Source: Spirochaetales bacterium (GTDB taxonomy: Bacteria > Spirochaetota > Spirochaetia > DAHUYW01). Taken from it: 38,992 nucleotides of DNA. The translations under genes were made by a program, and so were the position numbers. Position 1 is the stretch's first letter. Every line of letters begins with the position of its first letter. Under the pieces are notes generated by a model. It worked only from the letters and a program-made list of their open reading frames with translations. It did not search any database and was not told where the DNA came from. The DNA lies in NCBI GenBank assembly GCA_027306915.1, contig DAHUYW010000038.1:1-38992 (forward strand), read 5' to 3'. This document shows positions 22,965 to 31,728 of the stretch, in pieces.

Positions 22965-25402
22965 TGCTTCTCCACGGCGCTGCGCGCCGATTCCTTCGCC
23001 GTTTCGGCGCCGGACGTGCGGCTCGCTGAGTCGGGCCCGCCGGCGGCCGCGGCGAGGGTCAACCGTGTCCGGGCGGCCGCCTGGACGCCTGCAGGGGTCA
23101 GGGGCAGCGGCAGGAGCTCGCCACCTATCCAGAGCGCGATCATGTCGTCGTAATGACGATCGCCCGGCTGTCCGGACTGTCCCATGGGGGCGACGATGAA
23201 GGTTCGGTCGGGATCGGCGAGCGAGGCCACGAACCGGATTGACGGCACCGTGAGCGCGCGGTATGCCGCCAGCTTTCCATCCTCCCGGGAGGGATTGAAG
23301 GCCGAGACGTTCAAGGTCGTCGCGCCGCCGCCTGAAGGGTAGGGCCCGCGATTGAGAAGCCAGGCGAAGAGGCTGCCTGAAATCCCGTCTCGCCCCGCAG
23401 CACCCGGATGCTCGTAGAGATAGGTGTGAAGGCGACCCCACGACCATCTCCGTCGATCGGGTCCCAGGATGGCTGAGATCGCGGTCATCGCCTGCTTCAA
23501 AGCATCCTCGCACAGGGCGGCGAGGCCTCCGGCGGCGAACCGGGTCTTGGCGAGGAGACGAGGCGCCTCGCCGGTAAGAAGCAGGCTATCGAGCGCTGAA
23601 AAGAAGAGCGGCGCGAAGGAGAGCACGATTGGCAGACTCTCGCCGAGAGTCTCCGCGAGCAGGCAGCGCATTGCCTCGGTGTGAAAAACCGAGAAAACCA
23701 AAGCGCCCACGCTTCCGGGCTCCATCCCGCGGTCCCACGCCCGCAGGATGGCCGCCGCCTCCTTCGCGAGCGGATCGCGGTACTCCTGCGCGAGCACCCG
23801 CGGAAGGAGCCGCTCCGCTTGGAGCGCATAACGGTCGAGCTGGATCTTCCCGAACTGCTCGACCGTTGGGTTGGGGTGCACTTTGAGGAGGTTGCGGATC
23901 CGTTCGACCCGGAAGGGCGCGCACCAGGCATAGGTGATCTCCGACTCCTCGTCGACTGAGCGATGGTTGGCCGTCGCGATCCACCCCTCCGGCGGATTTC
24001 GCAAGCTAGGCAGTCGGTCGTAGGGCAGAAACCCGCTCCAAGCGTCATGCTCCGAGGAGCCGTCCGCAGGGGCACGCCCTGAGTAGCCGGAACGAATTGG
24101 CGCAAGACCGGTGGCGTGCCAGGCGATCTCGCCTTGCGCGTCCCCCGCGACGAGGTTTTGTCCCACCGTTTTGATGAGGCTGCCGCATTCGATCGCCTCG
24201 GCCACGCTTTGCGCGCGGGCCAGGCGAAAGAAGCCGTCGAAGGTCGTATCCTCGTATGCGCCATCCGGGAGGGTCCCGTACCACTTGAGAGCGGCGACGG
24301 CCTCTGCCCCCGGTGTCGGTTCGGTGATCAGAGGCCCCTGGGTCGTCTTGTAAACCGTTGCCTCGTAGGCGCTCTCCCCCGCCACGGGGATGAGGATTCG
24401 CTCGCTGTCCATCGACAGCTCCCTGTCGCCTAGTCGATAGCGCGTCGGGTTTCGCGGATCGACCTCAAAGGCATAGAGGTCGACGACGTCGGTCATGACA
24501 TTCGTCAGCCCCCAAGCCACCCGCTCATTGCGCCCGATGATGATCCCCGGAACCCCCACCATCGAGGCGCCCGCGACGTTCGTCCCCGGGCAGCTCAGGT
24601 GGCAGAGGTGCCAGACCTGAGGGACCATCATGCCGAGGTGGGGGTCGTTGGCGAGAAGGGGCTTGCCGCCCTCGCCCTCGGAGACGACCCAGTTGTTGCT
24701 GCCCCCGCTCACCGCCTCAAGCTCGGCGTAGAAGGCGAGAGCGGCCTTCGACAGCGGGCCGAACCGCTTTGAGCCGTAGCGCTTGAAAAAGTCCTCTGCC
24801 GGAAGGCGGACGCCCGGGTTGGAGGGGAAGAGCTCGTTGTAGGTCTCGGCATCCAGGCGTCCGCGCGCGAGAAGGGCGGTGATCTCTTCATGGTAGTTGG
24901 TCTGGAGAAACCAGGCATTCATCGACAGGACACCGCACAGATCCCCGGGCGTCCAGGTGCGCTTGGGGATGTGGAGAACGCGGAACTCGAGCGGAAGGCG
25001 ATTCCCGGCAAAGGCGAGGTAGCCGTTGATTCCCTCGGTGTAGGCCTCGAGGGCCCGGAGGCCGTGCGGCGAGGTCGCTTTGAGCGCCCGGTCGCGGACT
25101 CGATCGAAACCGGCAAGGCGCGCGAAATGATCGAGGTGAGCGAACCCCCTTCCTCCAACCTCGGCAAGCAGCCCCACGGTCAGCCTGCGGATCGACTCGA
25201 GCTGCCAGAGACGGTCCTGGGCATGGAGAAAACCTTGCGCGAGGTAGAGGTCGTGCTCATTGGATGCCGACACGTGAGGGATTCCCCACCGATCGCGCAC
25301 GACCTCAACGTCCTGCTGGAGGGGAAGGCCAGAAACCCGTCCGCGATAGGCGGTTCGAGCTTTCGGAAGAAGCGCGTTCAGCCGCAGCAACCCTTTCTTC
25401 AT
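22961..25402 (-). CDS. Penicillin acylase-family Ntn hydrolase (S45), no signal peptide
   Basis: 813 residues. S45 enzymes are made as a precursor, cleaved autocatalytically before an N-terminal nucleophile Ser, and hydrolyse amides such as N-acyl homoserine lactones, cyclic lipopeptides or penicillins. Visible are DRWGIPHVSASNEHDLYLAQGFLHAQDRLWQLE (37-69), nucleophile S235 in SGGSNNW (232-238), ANDPHLGMMVPQVWHL, GVPGIIIGRNERVAWGLTNVMTDVVDLY and GQSGQPGDRHYDDM near the end. Unlike most members it has no obvious signal peptide, suggesting a cytoplasmic or atypically exported enzyme. ATG 25402 sits 6 nt after a TAGAAT, so the message would be leaderless. The coupled DUF6941-like gene follows. 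True substrate unknown. Confidence 0.9.
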   Translation of the reverse strand: MKKGLLRLNALLPKARTAYRGRVSGLPLQQDVEVVRDRWGIPHVSASNEHDLYLAQGFLHAQDRLWQLESIRRLTVGLLAEVGGRGFAHLDHFARLAGFDRVRDRALKATSPHGLRALEAYTEGINGYLAFAGNRLPLEFRVLHIPKRTWTPGDLCGVLSMNAWFLQTNYHEEITALLARGRLDAETYNELFPSNPGVRLPAEDFFKRYGSKRFGPLSKAALAFYAELEAVSGGSNNWVVSEGEGGKPLLANDPHLGMMVPQVWHLCHLSCPGTNVAGASMVGVPGIIIGRNERVAWGLTNVMTDVVDLYAFEVDPRNPTRYRLGDRELSMDSERILIPVAGESAYEATVYKTTQGPLITEPTPGAEAVAALKWYGTLPDGAYEDTTFDGFFRLARAQSVAEAIECGSLIKTVGQNLVAGDAQGEIAWHATGLAPIRSGYSGRAPADGSSEHDAWSGFLPYDRLPSLRNPPEGWIATANHRSVDEESEITYAWCAPFRVERIRNLLKVHPNPTVEQFGKIQLDRYALQAERLLPRVLAQEYRDPLAKEAAAILRAWDRGMEPGSVGALVFSVFHTEAMRCLLAETLGESLPIVLSFAPLFFSALDSLLLTGEAPRLLAKTRFAAGGLAALCEDALKQAMTAISAILGPDRRRWSWGRLHTYLYEHPGAAGRDGISGSLFAWLLNRGPYPSGGGATTLNVSAFNPSREDGKLAAYRALTVPSIRFVASLADPDRTFIVAPMGQSGQPGDRHYDDMIALWIGGELLPLPLTPAGVQAAARTRLTLAAAAGGPDSASRTSGAETAKESARSAVEKQ

Positions 25403-25408
25403 AACGCC

Positions 25409-25414
25409 ATTCTA
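25409..25414 (-). promoter_or_regulatory. -10 element of the acylase gene, leaderless
   Basis: Minus strand TAGAAT (25414-25409) followed by GGCGTT and then ATG at 25402, so the predicted start point is the A of the start codon. A TTGATG lies 20 bp upstream, too far for an ideal -35, which lowers confidence. Confidence 0.5.
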
Positions 25415-25447
25415 AACGAAAAGCATAGGGGACGCATCAAGGGATGG

Positions 25448-25453
25448 TATAAT
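25448..25453 (+). promoter_or_regulatory. Extended -10 promoter of the epimerase gene
   Basis: TGGTATAAT: perfect TATAAT (25448-25453) with the upstream TG of an extended -10, and no good -35. Start point about 25460; leader about 23 nt containing GGAGG. Confidence 0.65.
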
Positions 25454-25482
25454 CCCGAAATTAACGCATGCGGAGGCACGAG

Positions 25483-26439
25483 ATGACGATCGCAGTGATC
25501 GGCGGCACGGGTCACATTGGAAGCTACCTCGTCCCGCGCCTGGTTCAGGCGGGCTATGAGGTGATCTGCTTGAGCAGGGGCGCGCGGGCACCCTATCGGA
25601 ATCCGGGGATTTGGAAATACGTTCAGAGCATCTCGATAGACCGGGAGCGCGAGGAGGCTACAGGCGCCTTCGGCAAGCGGATTGCGGGTCTCAGGGCGGA
25701 TATCGTCATCGACCTCATCGGTTTCGGTCTGGAGAGCGTCCAGCAGATGGTCGACAGCCTCGCTGGACGCGTTCGACACTACCTCTTCTGCGGCACGATC
25801 TGGGTGCACGGGCCAAGCGCTCGAGTTCCGACCGTGGAGGAGGAGCCGAGGCGACCCTTCGGCAACTACGGGATCCAGAAGGCAGCCATCGAAGCCTACC
25901 TCCTCAACCAGGCCCGGATGCTCGCTTTCCCGGCCACCATCCTCCACCCCGGCCATATCGTCGGGCAGGGATGGGTGCCGGTCAACCCAGCCGGCAACTT
26001 CAATCCTCGCGTCTTCGAGATCCTTGCTCGTGGCGAGCCCCTCGTCCTTCCGAACCTCGGCATGGAGAGCGTTCATCACGTCCACGCCGATGACGTTGCG
26101 CAGTCCTTCTGCCGCGCGATCGACCGGCCGAGCGTCTCGGTCGGCGAGAGCTTTCACGTAGTCTCGGGGCAGGCGCTCACCTTGAGGGGTTACGCCGAGC
26201 TCATGGCGCAGTGGTTCGGCAAGCACGCCGAGGTAAGCTACGCCCCCTGGGAGGAGTGGCGCAAGCAGGCGAGCGCGGAGGATGCAGCCGCCACGTGGGA
26301 CCACATCGCCCACAGCCCCAACTGCAGCATCGAAAAAGCGAGAAGGCTTCTCGGCTATGAGCCGCGCTACACCTCGATCGAAGCGGTCTGCGAGTCGGTC
26401 GACTGGCTCGTTGAGCACGGGGAAATAAAAACGAGCTAG
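25483..26439 (+). CDS. NAD-dependent epimerase/dehydratase family protein (extended SDR)
   Basis: 318 residues from ATG 25483, preferred over ATG 25468 because GGAGG lies 7 nt upstream and the Rossmann motif IGGTGHIG (6-13) then starts near the N-terminus. Features include RADIVIDLIGFGLESVQQMVD, the active-site-like YGIQKAAIEAYLL (Y followed by K at +4, so YxxxK is conserved here), ATILHPGHIVG, VHHVHADDVAQSFCRAI and a C-terminal WDHIAHSPNCSIEKARRLLGYEPRYT as in UDP-sugar epimerases. Probable substrate is a nucleotide sugar or similar; not determinable from sequence. It stands alone, divergent from the acylase gene and convergent with the aldo/keto reductase. Confidence 0.88.
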   Translation: MTIAVIGGTGHIGSYLVPRLVQAGYEVICLSRGARAPYRNPGIWKYVQSISIDREREEATGAFGKRIAGLRADIVIDLIGFGLESVQQMVDSLAGRVRHYLFCGTIWVHGPSARVPTVEEEPRRPFGNYGIQKAAIEAYLLNQARMLAFPATILHPGHIVGQGWVPVNPAGNFNPRVFEILARGEPLVLPNLGMESVHHVHADDVAQSFCRAIDRPSVSVGESFHVVSGQALTLRGYAELMAQWFGKHAEVSYAPWEEWRKQASAEDAAATWDHIAHSPNCSIEKARRLLGYEPRYTSIEAVCESVDWLVEHGEIKTS

Positions 26440-26449
26440 CGCGGAAGCC

Positions 26450-27448
26450 TCACAGATTGACGCTGCGCATCGCGGCGTCCGGGTAACGGTTCCCCCGGGC
26501 GGCCCCCCTGGGGGCCGCCGCATCGAGTCGGGAGAGCTCCTCGGGGCTTATCTGGATTTCTGCGGCGCGGACGGTCTCCTCGAGATAGCGACGGCGCTTG
26601 GTGCCGGGAATGGGCACGATGTCATTACCTTGCGCGAGCACCCAGGCGAGCGCGAGTTGGGCCGGGCTCACCCCCTTTGCAGCGGCAATCTCTCCCACCC
26701 TCCGCACGAGATCGAGGTTCTTCTGAAAGTTTCCGCCCTGAAAGCGGGGCGAGTTGCGCCTGAAATCACCCGGCTCGAGATCCTCGGGGCTCCTGATCTG
26801 CCCGGTGAGGAAGCCCCGTCCGAGCGGGCTGTAGGCGACGAAACCGATACCGAGCTCGCGGCAGGCCGCGAGAATGCCCTCTTCGGGATCGCGGCTCCAA
26901 AGCGAGTACTCCGTCTGCAGCGCGGCAATCGGATGAACCCGATGGGCCCGGCGGATGGTCTCGACGCCCGCCTCGGACAGGCCGAGGTAGCGCACCTTGC
27001 CGGCCTTGACGAGGTCCGCCATCGCCCCGACCGTCTCCTCGATGGGAGTGTTCGGGTCGACCCGATGCTGATAATAAAGGTCGATCGTCTCGATGCCGAG
27101 TCGCTTCAGGCTCGCGTCGCACGCGGACCTCACGTACTCGGGCCGGCCGTTGATCGCCCGCTTCGTTGGATCCTTCGGATCGCGCACGTTTCCGAACTTC
27201 GTGGCGATGACAAGCCGCTCCCGCTTTCCCCGGATGGCCCTCCCGACCAGCTCCTCGTTGACAAAGGGACCGTACATGTCGGCAGTGTCGAGAAAGGTGA
27301 TGCCGAGCTCAATCGCGCGGTGAATGGTCGCGATCGACTCCCGGTCATCGGTGCTCCCGTAGAACTCGGACATCCCCATGCAGCCGAGACCGAGCTCGGA
27401 GACAGCGAGGCCGCTCTTTCCAAGCAGACGTTGTTTCATAGCTTTCAT
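26450..27448 (-). CDS. Aldo/keto reductase
   Basis: 332 residues, NADPH-dependent oxidoreductase of the AKR superfamily (AKR13-like). The barrel entry is [12 protein letters not shown]; the catalytic tetrad is visible as D54 and Y59 (FLDTADMYG), K84 (IATKFG) and H128 (YYQHRVD). Cofactor-binding parts [12 protein letters not shown] and [14 protein letters not shown] are intact. Its physiological aldehyde or ketone is unknown. The ATG at 27448 follows a TATATT by 14 nt; an alternative ATG at 27439 has GGGAG 10 nt upstream and cannot be excluded. Convergent with the epimerase gene, 10 bases apart. Confidence 0.93.
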   Translation of the reverse strand: MKAMKQRLLGKSGLAVSELGLGCMGMSEFYGSTDDRESIATIHRAIELGITFLDTADMYGPFVNEELVGRAIRGKRERLVIATKFGNVRDPKDPTKRAINGRPEYVRSACDASLKRLGIETIDLYYQHRVDPNTPIEETVGAMADLVKAGKVRYLGLSEAGVETIRRAHRVHPIAALQTEYSLWSRDPEEGILAACRELGIGFVAYSPLGRGFLTGQIRSPEDLEPGDFRRNSPRFQGGNFQKNLDLVRRVGEIAAAKGVSPAQLALAWVLAQGNDIVPIPGTKRRRYLEETVRAAEIQISPEELSRLDAAAPRGAARGNRYPDAAMRSVNL

Positions 27449-27462
27449 TCTCCCTCGTCGGG

Positions 27463-27491
27463 AATATACACATTCGTTCCGAAAGTGACAG
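27463..27491 (-). promoter_or_regulatory. Promoter of the aldo/keto reductase gene
   Basis: Minus strand CTGTCA (27491-27486), 17-bp spacer, TATATT (27468-27463). Start point about 27456; leader about 8 nt to ATG 27448. Confidence 0.6.
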
Positions 27492-27532
27492 GGGAAGCGT
27501 TCGGGGCGGGCGAGGCCCGAGGCAGCCCCCGG

Positions 27533-29806
27533 TCACTCACGGTCGAAGAGATGCTCGGTCATCGAGCCGAGGTCGAGAGAGAGCTGGAACCTGCCGCTGT
27601 CGATCACCGACACGAGCATCCGCAGTCCGAGCGAGCGCTGCATCCGGGCGCCGATGCCGAAGCTTCCCCCGCAGCGCAGGGTGAGATCGGACGGAGGCGG
27701 CAAGGGATCCTGCCAGCAATTGCCGAGGCTGAAGTTCGCAAGCAGGAAGATCTCGCTGGCGAAAACCTGCGAGAGGGGAAAGACTCTGAAGCGGGCGTCG
27801 AACCCTGCGGCCGCTTTGTGCGATCCCACCACCTCCCATTGCCGGTAGCCCACGAACTGCTGTCTGCTCCGCAGGTCGAAGGAGTCATAGAGACGGAGTA
27901 CGCCGGGATCGCTCGGCGAGGTGGTGAAATCGGTGCCCCCGGAGAAGGTAAGCCCAAGGGTGAGCGCCTCGCCGACCGGAAGATTGGCTTGGAAGTCTGC
28001 GGCGAGCTTCTGGAACCGAGCGTTTCCTCCAAGGGCGGGAACGGCGGTTTCGTAGCCTACTTCGGCAGCCAGCCCGTGGTGCGGAAATACTGCAGTCGGT
28101 CGGTTGTCAACCTCGAGGGCAGCCCGCGCTGCGGAGACCACCAGGGAGATTGCGCTCGCGAGATTCTGGCTGTAGGTGAGCACCGACGCTATCGCATAGC
28201 CCGCTTGAACCTGAGCCCCATATCCAATCGGGACTCCCGCCCAGAGACCGCCGCCGAGGGTGTTCATAGGAAACCCAATCTGGCCTCCTGCGGTTGATCG
28301 AAGCTCGAAGTAGCGAAGCACTTTGAAATACGGGTCGATGAAGAGATAGCCCCCGACAGGCTGATAGTATTCGAGGTAAAGGTACTGGGTGTCGACGAAC
28401 ATCCCCTCCGCCAGCAGCTGCGAGCCCTTTCCCGTCAACCCCTGGACCGTGATCCCGGCCGACAGATCGAAGGAGTTCCTCACCGCGGTCGACCAGCTCC
28501 CCTCGTAGTCAATACCGAAAAGAAGCGCGCTCCTGGTTGTGACTGCCGGCGCCACACCTACGATGAGCTTTCGACCGCCGTCAGCGAGCGCGCCGAAGCG
28601 GATGCGCACATAATCGAAACGCCCGCTCTCGTAGGCCCGGTCCACCGCTGCGCGCAGCGTGCTCCCGTCGACCGGAGCCCCGATAAGCGGTCGGAAGCTC
28701 GACGCGATGACCTGCGCATCGTCGCCGGCGGCCCCTTCGACCGTCACAGCGGAGATCCGAAAGGAGCTCCGGAGCGATCCCTCCCAGGCGGTTTCGGGAA
28801 AATCGGCGCCTGTCGGGGCGCTTACACGATTCGTTTCGGCGCTCGCCGGGGCGTCTGCGACGGCCGCGATGGCCACGAGCTGGGAGAGGCACTCCCGGGC
28901 GGCCGCCTCCCCCCGGGCGACGAACTCCTCGGCTCTATTGAACTCGAATGCCTTGAGGCCGCTCAAGTCAGGCTCGATGAGGAGATCGGCGAGGCGGGCC
29001 TGAGTCTCGACGTTTCGCTGGACCACAAGGCGCGAGGTCTGCGACAACACTGCGATGGGGCTCGTCAGCTCGTCGATCGACGAGACCGGAGGCGTCCTCA
29101 CCCTCACGGCGATCACGACGTCCGCCCCCATCTTCTTCGCCACTGCGACGGGAAGGCTGTCGATGACTCCCCCGTCGACGAGATAGCGCCCGCCCACCGG
29201 ATAGGGGCTAAAGATCGCGGGCAGGCTCATGCTCGCGCGCATGGCGTCGGCGAGGCTGCCGCTTTCGAGCACCACCTCTTCCCCGGTGAGAATGTCCATC
29301 GCTATCGCGCGGTAGCGGCGCGGAAGCTTGTCGAAGTCGTCGATTCCCGCCTGATCGAGGGTGAGGAGCTCGAAGAGGGTGGTGACGTTTTGTCCCGCAA
29401 CGAGCCCCTGGCCCGTCCAGAGGCCGCGCCGATCGAAACCCAGGCGAAGCTGATGGCGCTCGCCTACCATTTTCTCATGAAAGGACTGGGGCGATCGCAT
29501 GGGTGCGTCGCTGAAGAGCTCGTCCCAATCGGCCCGTTCCGCAAAATCGGCCATCTGCGCGGGCGTGTAGCCGACGGCGTAGAGCCCGCCCACGATGGCG
29601 CCCATGCTGGTCCCCACGACGATGTCGACCGGGACGCCCAGCGCATCGATGACCTTGAGCACGCCGAGGTGGGCCAGCCCGAGGGCGCCCCCGCCCGAGA
29701 GGACGACGGCGATCACCGGGTGCTTTTCCGCCGCCTGGGCGCTCGCCCCCTGGAGGTTCAGTGCGAGAAAGGCGGCGAGCATGAGAAGAGAGAATCCCCT
29801 GGTCAC
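27533..29806 (-). CDS. Patatin-like phospholipase with POTRA and outer-membrane barrel (type Vd-like)
   Basis: 757 residues from GTG 29806 (AAGGA upstream). A signal peptide (FSLLMLAAFLALNLQGASA) is followed by a patatin domain (about 30-320): oxyanion loop SGGGALG (37-43), nucleophile S67 in GTSMG and D211 in the DGG motif, so the Ser-Asp dyad is complete. A POTRA-like domain follows (about 340-420, ISAVTVEGAAGDDAQVIASSF, YESGRFDYVRIRF), then a surface-antigen/BamA-like beta-barrel (about 430-757) rich in aromatic strand ends. This is the PlpD/FplA type Vd layout, exposing a phospholipase at the surface. The gene lies 27 bases after heme O synthase and is probably co-transcribed, without an obvious functional link. 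Confidence 0.9.
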   Translation of the reverse strand: MTRGFSLLMLAAFLALNLQGASAQAAEKHPVIAVVLSGGGALGLAHLGVLKVIDALGVPVDIVVGTSMGAIVGGLYAVGYTPAQMADFAERADWDELFSDAPMRSPQSFHEKMVGERHQLRLGFDRRGLWTGQGLVAGQNVTTLFELLTLDQAGIDDFDKLPRRYRAIAMDILTGEEVVLESGSLADAMRASMSLPAIFSPYPVGGRYLVDGGVIDSLPVAVAKKMGADVVIAVRVRTPPVSSIDELTSPIAVLSQTSRLVVQRNVETQARLADLLIEPDLSGLKAFEFNRAEEFVARGEAAARECLSQLVAIAAVADAPASAETNRVSAPTGADFPETAWEGSLRSSFRISAVTVEGAAGDDAQVIASSFRPLIGAPVDGSTLRAAVDRAYESGRFDYVRIRFGALADGGRKLIVGVAPAVTTRSALLFGIDYEGSWSTAVRNSFDLSAGITVQGLTGKGSQLLAEGMFVDTQYLYLEYYQPVGGYLFIDPYFKVLRYFELRSTAGGQIGFPMNTLGGGLWAGVPIGYGAQVQAGYAIASVLTYSQNLASAISLVVSAARAALEVDNRPTAVFPHHGLAAEVGYETAVPALGGNARFQKLAADFQANLPVGEALTLGLTFSGGTDFTTSPSDPGVLRLYDSFDLRSRQQFVGYRQWEVVGSHKAAAGFDARFRVFPLSQVFASEIFLLANFSLGNCWQDPLPPPSDLTLRCGGSFGIGARMQRSLGLRMLVSVIDSGRFQLSLDLGSMTEHLFDRE

Positions 29807-29833
29807 TATCCTTCGATGATAGCACCCCTTCGG

Positions 29834-30760
29834 CTATTTTGCGCCGAGAACCATCAGTCCGAAGAGCGCCGGGAGATAGAAGACCGAGGCGAGCAGGAGG
29901 AGGCGCGCGCCCTTTCGATCCCGCCGCACAAAGGCGACGCCGCCCGCAACGAGGAAGAAAAGCCCGGAAAGGATCGCGCCGGCCAGGTAGAGCGGGCCGG
30001 CAAGACCGGTGAAGAAGGGAGTCAGGCTGACGCCGACCAAAAGGACGAGGCTCACCCCGATCTCGACGGAGGTTGCGGCCCAGGTCGGCTCGACGACGGG
30101 GAGAACTCGAATCCCGGCGCGAGCGTAGTCTTCGCTGTACATCATCTCGATCGCCAGGAAGTGCGGAAACTGCCAGAAGAAGAGAATACCGAAGAGGAGC
30201 CACGCATTCAGGTCGAGCGAGCCCCGAGCGGCGACCCAGCCGAGGAGCGGCGGCATCGCCCCCGGCAGGGCGCCGAGGGCAGTGTGGTACTCCGTGCGCC
30301 GTTTAAGCGGGGTGTAGATGAAGACGTAGCTCACAAAGGTGAAGAGCGCAAGCGCCCCGCTCAGCCATCCCAGGGCGCCGGTGATGAAAACGATCGAGGC
30401 ACCGGTGAGGATCGAGCCGAACCAAAGCGCTTCGGCCGGGGAGAGGCGCTTGCTGGGGAGCGGTCGGCGGTCTGTCCGCCGCATGAGAAGGTCGACATCG
30501 CGCTCCATGTAGTGATTGAGCGAAAAGATCCCGGCGGCAAGCACCCCTACTCCGAAAAAGGTCGCGAGAAGCCGCAGCCAATTCATACCCTGCGGCGAGG
30601 CGAGATAGAACGATGCTACGGCGACGATCAGCACGAGGAGGGCAATCCTCGGCTTGGTGAGGTCGTAGTAGGCCTTGAGCTTTTCTTCGATCGTTCGGCC
30701 GGACGTTGAGAAGGCTAGTTCGTGCTTGACCACGTGCTCTGTCCCCACTTCTGAATCCAT
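29834..30760 (-). CDS. cyoE: Heme O synthase (protoheme IX farnesyltransferase)
   Basis: 308 residues, UbiA-type membrane prenyltransferase with about nine helices, adding a farnesyl group to heme b to give the heme O needed by the quinol oxidase. The Asp-rich substrate motif is NHYMERDVDLLMRRTDRRPLP (about 82-102), the second loop reads YTPLKRRTEYHTALGALPGAMPPLLGW, and FFWQFPHFLAIEMMYSEDYARAGIRVLP is the third signature. It is divergent from the DOMON and cyoABCD genes it serves. ATG 30760 has no good Shine-Dalgarno. ctaB is an equivalent name; cyoE is used because of the cyo neighbours. Confidence 0.94.
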   Translation of the reverse strand: MDSEVGTEHVVKHELAFSTSGRTIEEKLKAYYDLTKPRIALLVLIVAVASFYLASPQGMNWLRLLATFFGVGVLAAGIFSLNHYMERDVDLLMRRTDRRPLPSKRLSPAEALWFGSILTGASIVFITGALGWLSGALALFTFVSYVFIYTPLKRRTEYHTALGALPGAMPPLLGWVAARGSLDLNAWLLFGILFFWQFPHFLAIEMMYSEDYARAGIRVLPVVEPTWAATSVEIGVSLVLLVGVSLTPFFTGLAGPLYLAGAILSGLFFLVAGGVAFVRRDRKGARLLLLASVFYLPALFGLMVLGAK

Positions 30761-30852
30761 TCGAAACTGACCAAAGTTATCAAAATAGTAGGGGGGAGTA
30801 AAGCGATTCCTAAGACTTCGATGAGAGCGGCGGTAGCTGGCACGCTTTCTAC

Positions 30853-30881
30853 TTGCGCAACGCCAAGAATCTCACTATATT
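30853..30881 (+). promoter_or_regulatory. Promoter of the DOMON lipoprotein gene
   Basis: TTGCGC (30853-30858), 17-bp spacer, TATATT (30876-30881). Start point about 30888, leader about 56 nt. Confidence 0.7.
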
Positions 30882-30943
30882 CGTCAGCGATCCGCGAAAC
30901 CGTTGGATCAGTACGGGTAGGAATGGAATTTCTGGAGGAAATT

Positions 30944-31561
30944 TTGAATCCGAAAAAGGTAGTCGTTCTCGTCGGCACGTTCGCGGCGGCAGCCGTGCTG
31001 CTGGTCGCCTGTTCTTCAAAAGCTTCAACCACGGTCGCCTCCTCTTCCGAGCCAAAGGCAACCTCCGCGACCGCATCGGGGAGCACCGCTTCGAAGGCGG
31101 CGGACGACCCCGGCTACAAGTCCGTTACCGGAGCCAAGGTCACCTTCCAGTGGAAGGTCGACGGCGACAAGCTGGACTGCATCCTGAGCGCTCCCACCAC
31201 CGGATGGGTAGGGGTCGGATTCGGACATACTGGCCAGATGAAAGGATCGGAGATCTTTCTCGGCTACGTCCAGGATGGCCAAGCGACAATCAGGGACGAG
31301 TTCGGTGATGCCATCAACCACCACTCGCCGGTCACCGAGCTCGGAGGCCAGAGCATCCTCACCGATGAGAGCGGCACTCAGACCAACGGGACCACGGAGC
31401 TGCGCTTCTCGATCTCGCTTGACGCCGCCGGGAAGGGTCACGTGGCCCTCGCGCCGGGCAAGCAGTACCTCCTCCTGCTCGCGCATGCACCGCAGGGTGC
31501 GGCGGATACCTCGACCTATCACGGTCCCGGAAACAGGACCGTAGTACAGATCACACTCTAG
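30944..31561 (+). CDS. DOMON-domain lipoprotein, possible heme or electron carrier
   Basis: 205 residues from TTG 30944, chosen because GGAGG lies 5 nt upstream and the product then begins MNPKKVVVLVGTFAAAAVLLVAC, a clean lipoprotein signal with Cys23; upstream ATG starts would lengthen it oddly. A Ser/Thr/Ala-rich spacer (24-55) leads to a DOMON domain (about 62-205): GWVGVGFG, QMKGSEIFLGYVQDGQATIRDEF, LRFSISL and TYHGPGNRTVV. M99 and a His (181 or 193) are candidates for b-heme ligands as in other DOMON cytochromes, which is inference. Its place beside the quinol oxidase supports a redox role in the periplasm. Confidence 0.82.
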   Translation: MNPKKVVVLVGTFAAAAVLLVACSSKASTTVASSSEPKATSATASGSTASKAADDPGYKSVTGAKVTFQWKVDGDKLDCILSAPTTGWVGVGFGHTGQMKGSEIFLGYVQDGQATIRDEFGDAINHHSPVTELGGQSILTDESGTQTNGTTELRFSISLDAAGKGHVALAPGKQYLLLLAHAPQGAADTSTYHGPGNRTVVQITL

Positions 31562-31665
31562 GCGATGAAGGGGGCACGGGTCGGTTTTGAAGCCGGCCGA
31601 CGCGCCACGCCAATCGTTCAGGGTGTTCCCTGGCTCGGAATTGCTAACCGTTCCAGAAAGGAATC

Positions 31666-31693
31666 TTGACAACAGAAAGCGAATGGCTATGAT
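31666..31693 (+). promoter_or_regulatory. Promoter of cyoABCD
   Basis: TTGACA (31666-31671), 16-bp spacer, TATGAT (31688-31693). A short inverted repeat TTCC-AGAAA-GGAA (about 31651-31663) lies directly upstream and could be a regulator site. Confidence 0.78.
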
Positions 31694-31728
31694 CGGAAAA
31701 AGGTGACTTGCTGCAACAGGGTTGAAAA

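Noticed and set aside
26630..28297. A 555-codon plus-strand open frame across the aldo/keto reductase and patatin genes
   Set aside because: It spans two real minus-strand genes and their gap, has low-complexity composition and no motif.
29390..30709. A 439-codon open frame antisense to heme O synthase and the patatin start
   Set aside because: Glu/Arg-rich antisense shadow of a highly hydrophobic protein.
30835..30858. TGGCACG followed by TTGC near the DOMON promoter
   Set aside because: Spacing is GG-N14-GC, incompatible with sigma-54; the sigma-70 boxes explain the promoter.
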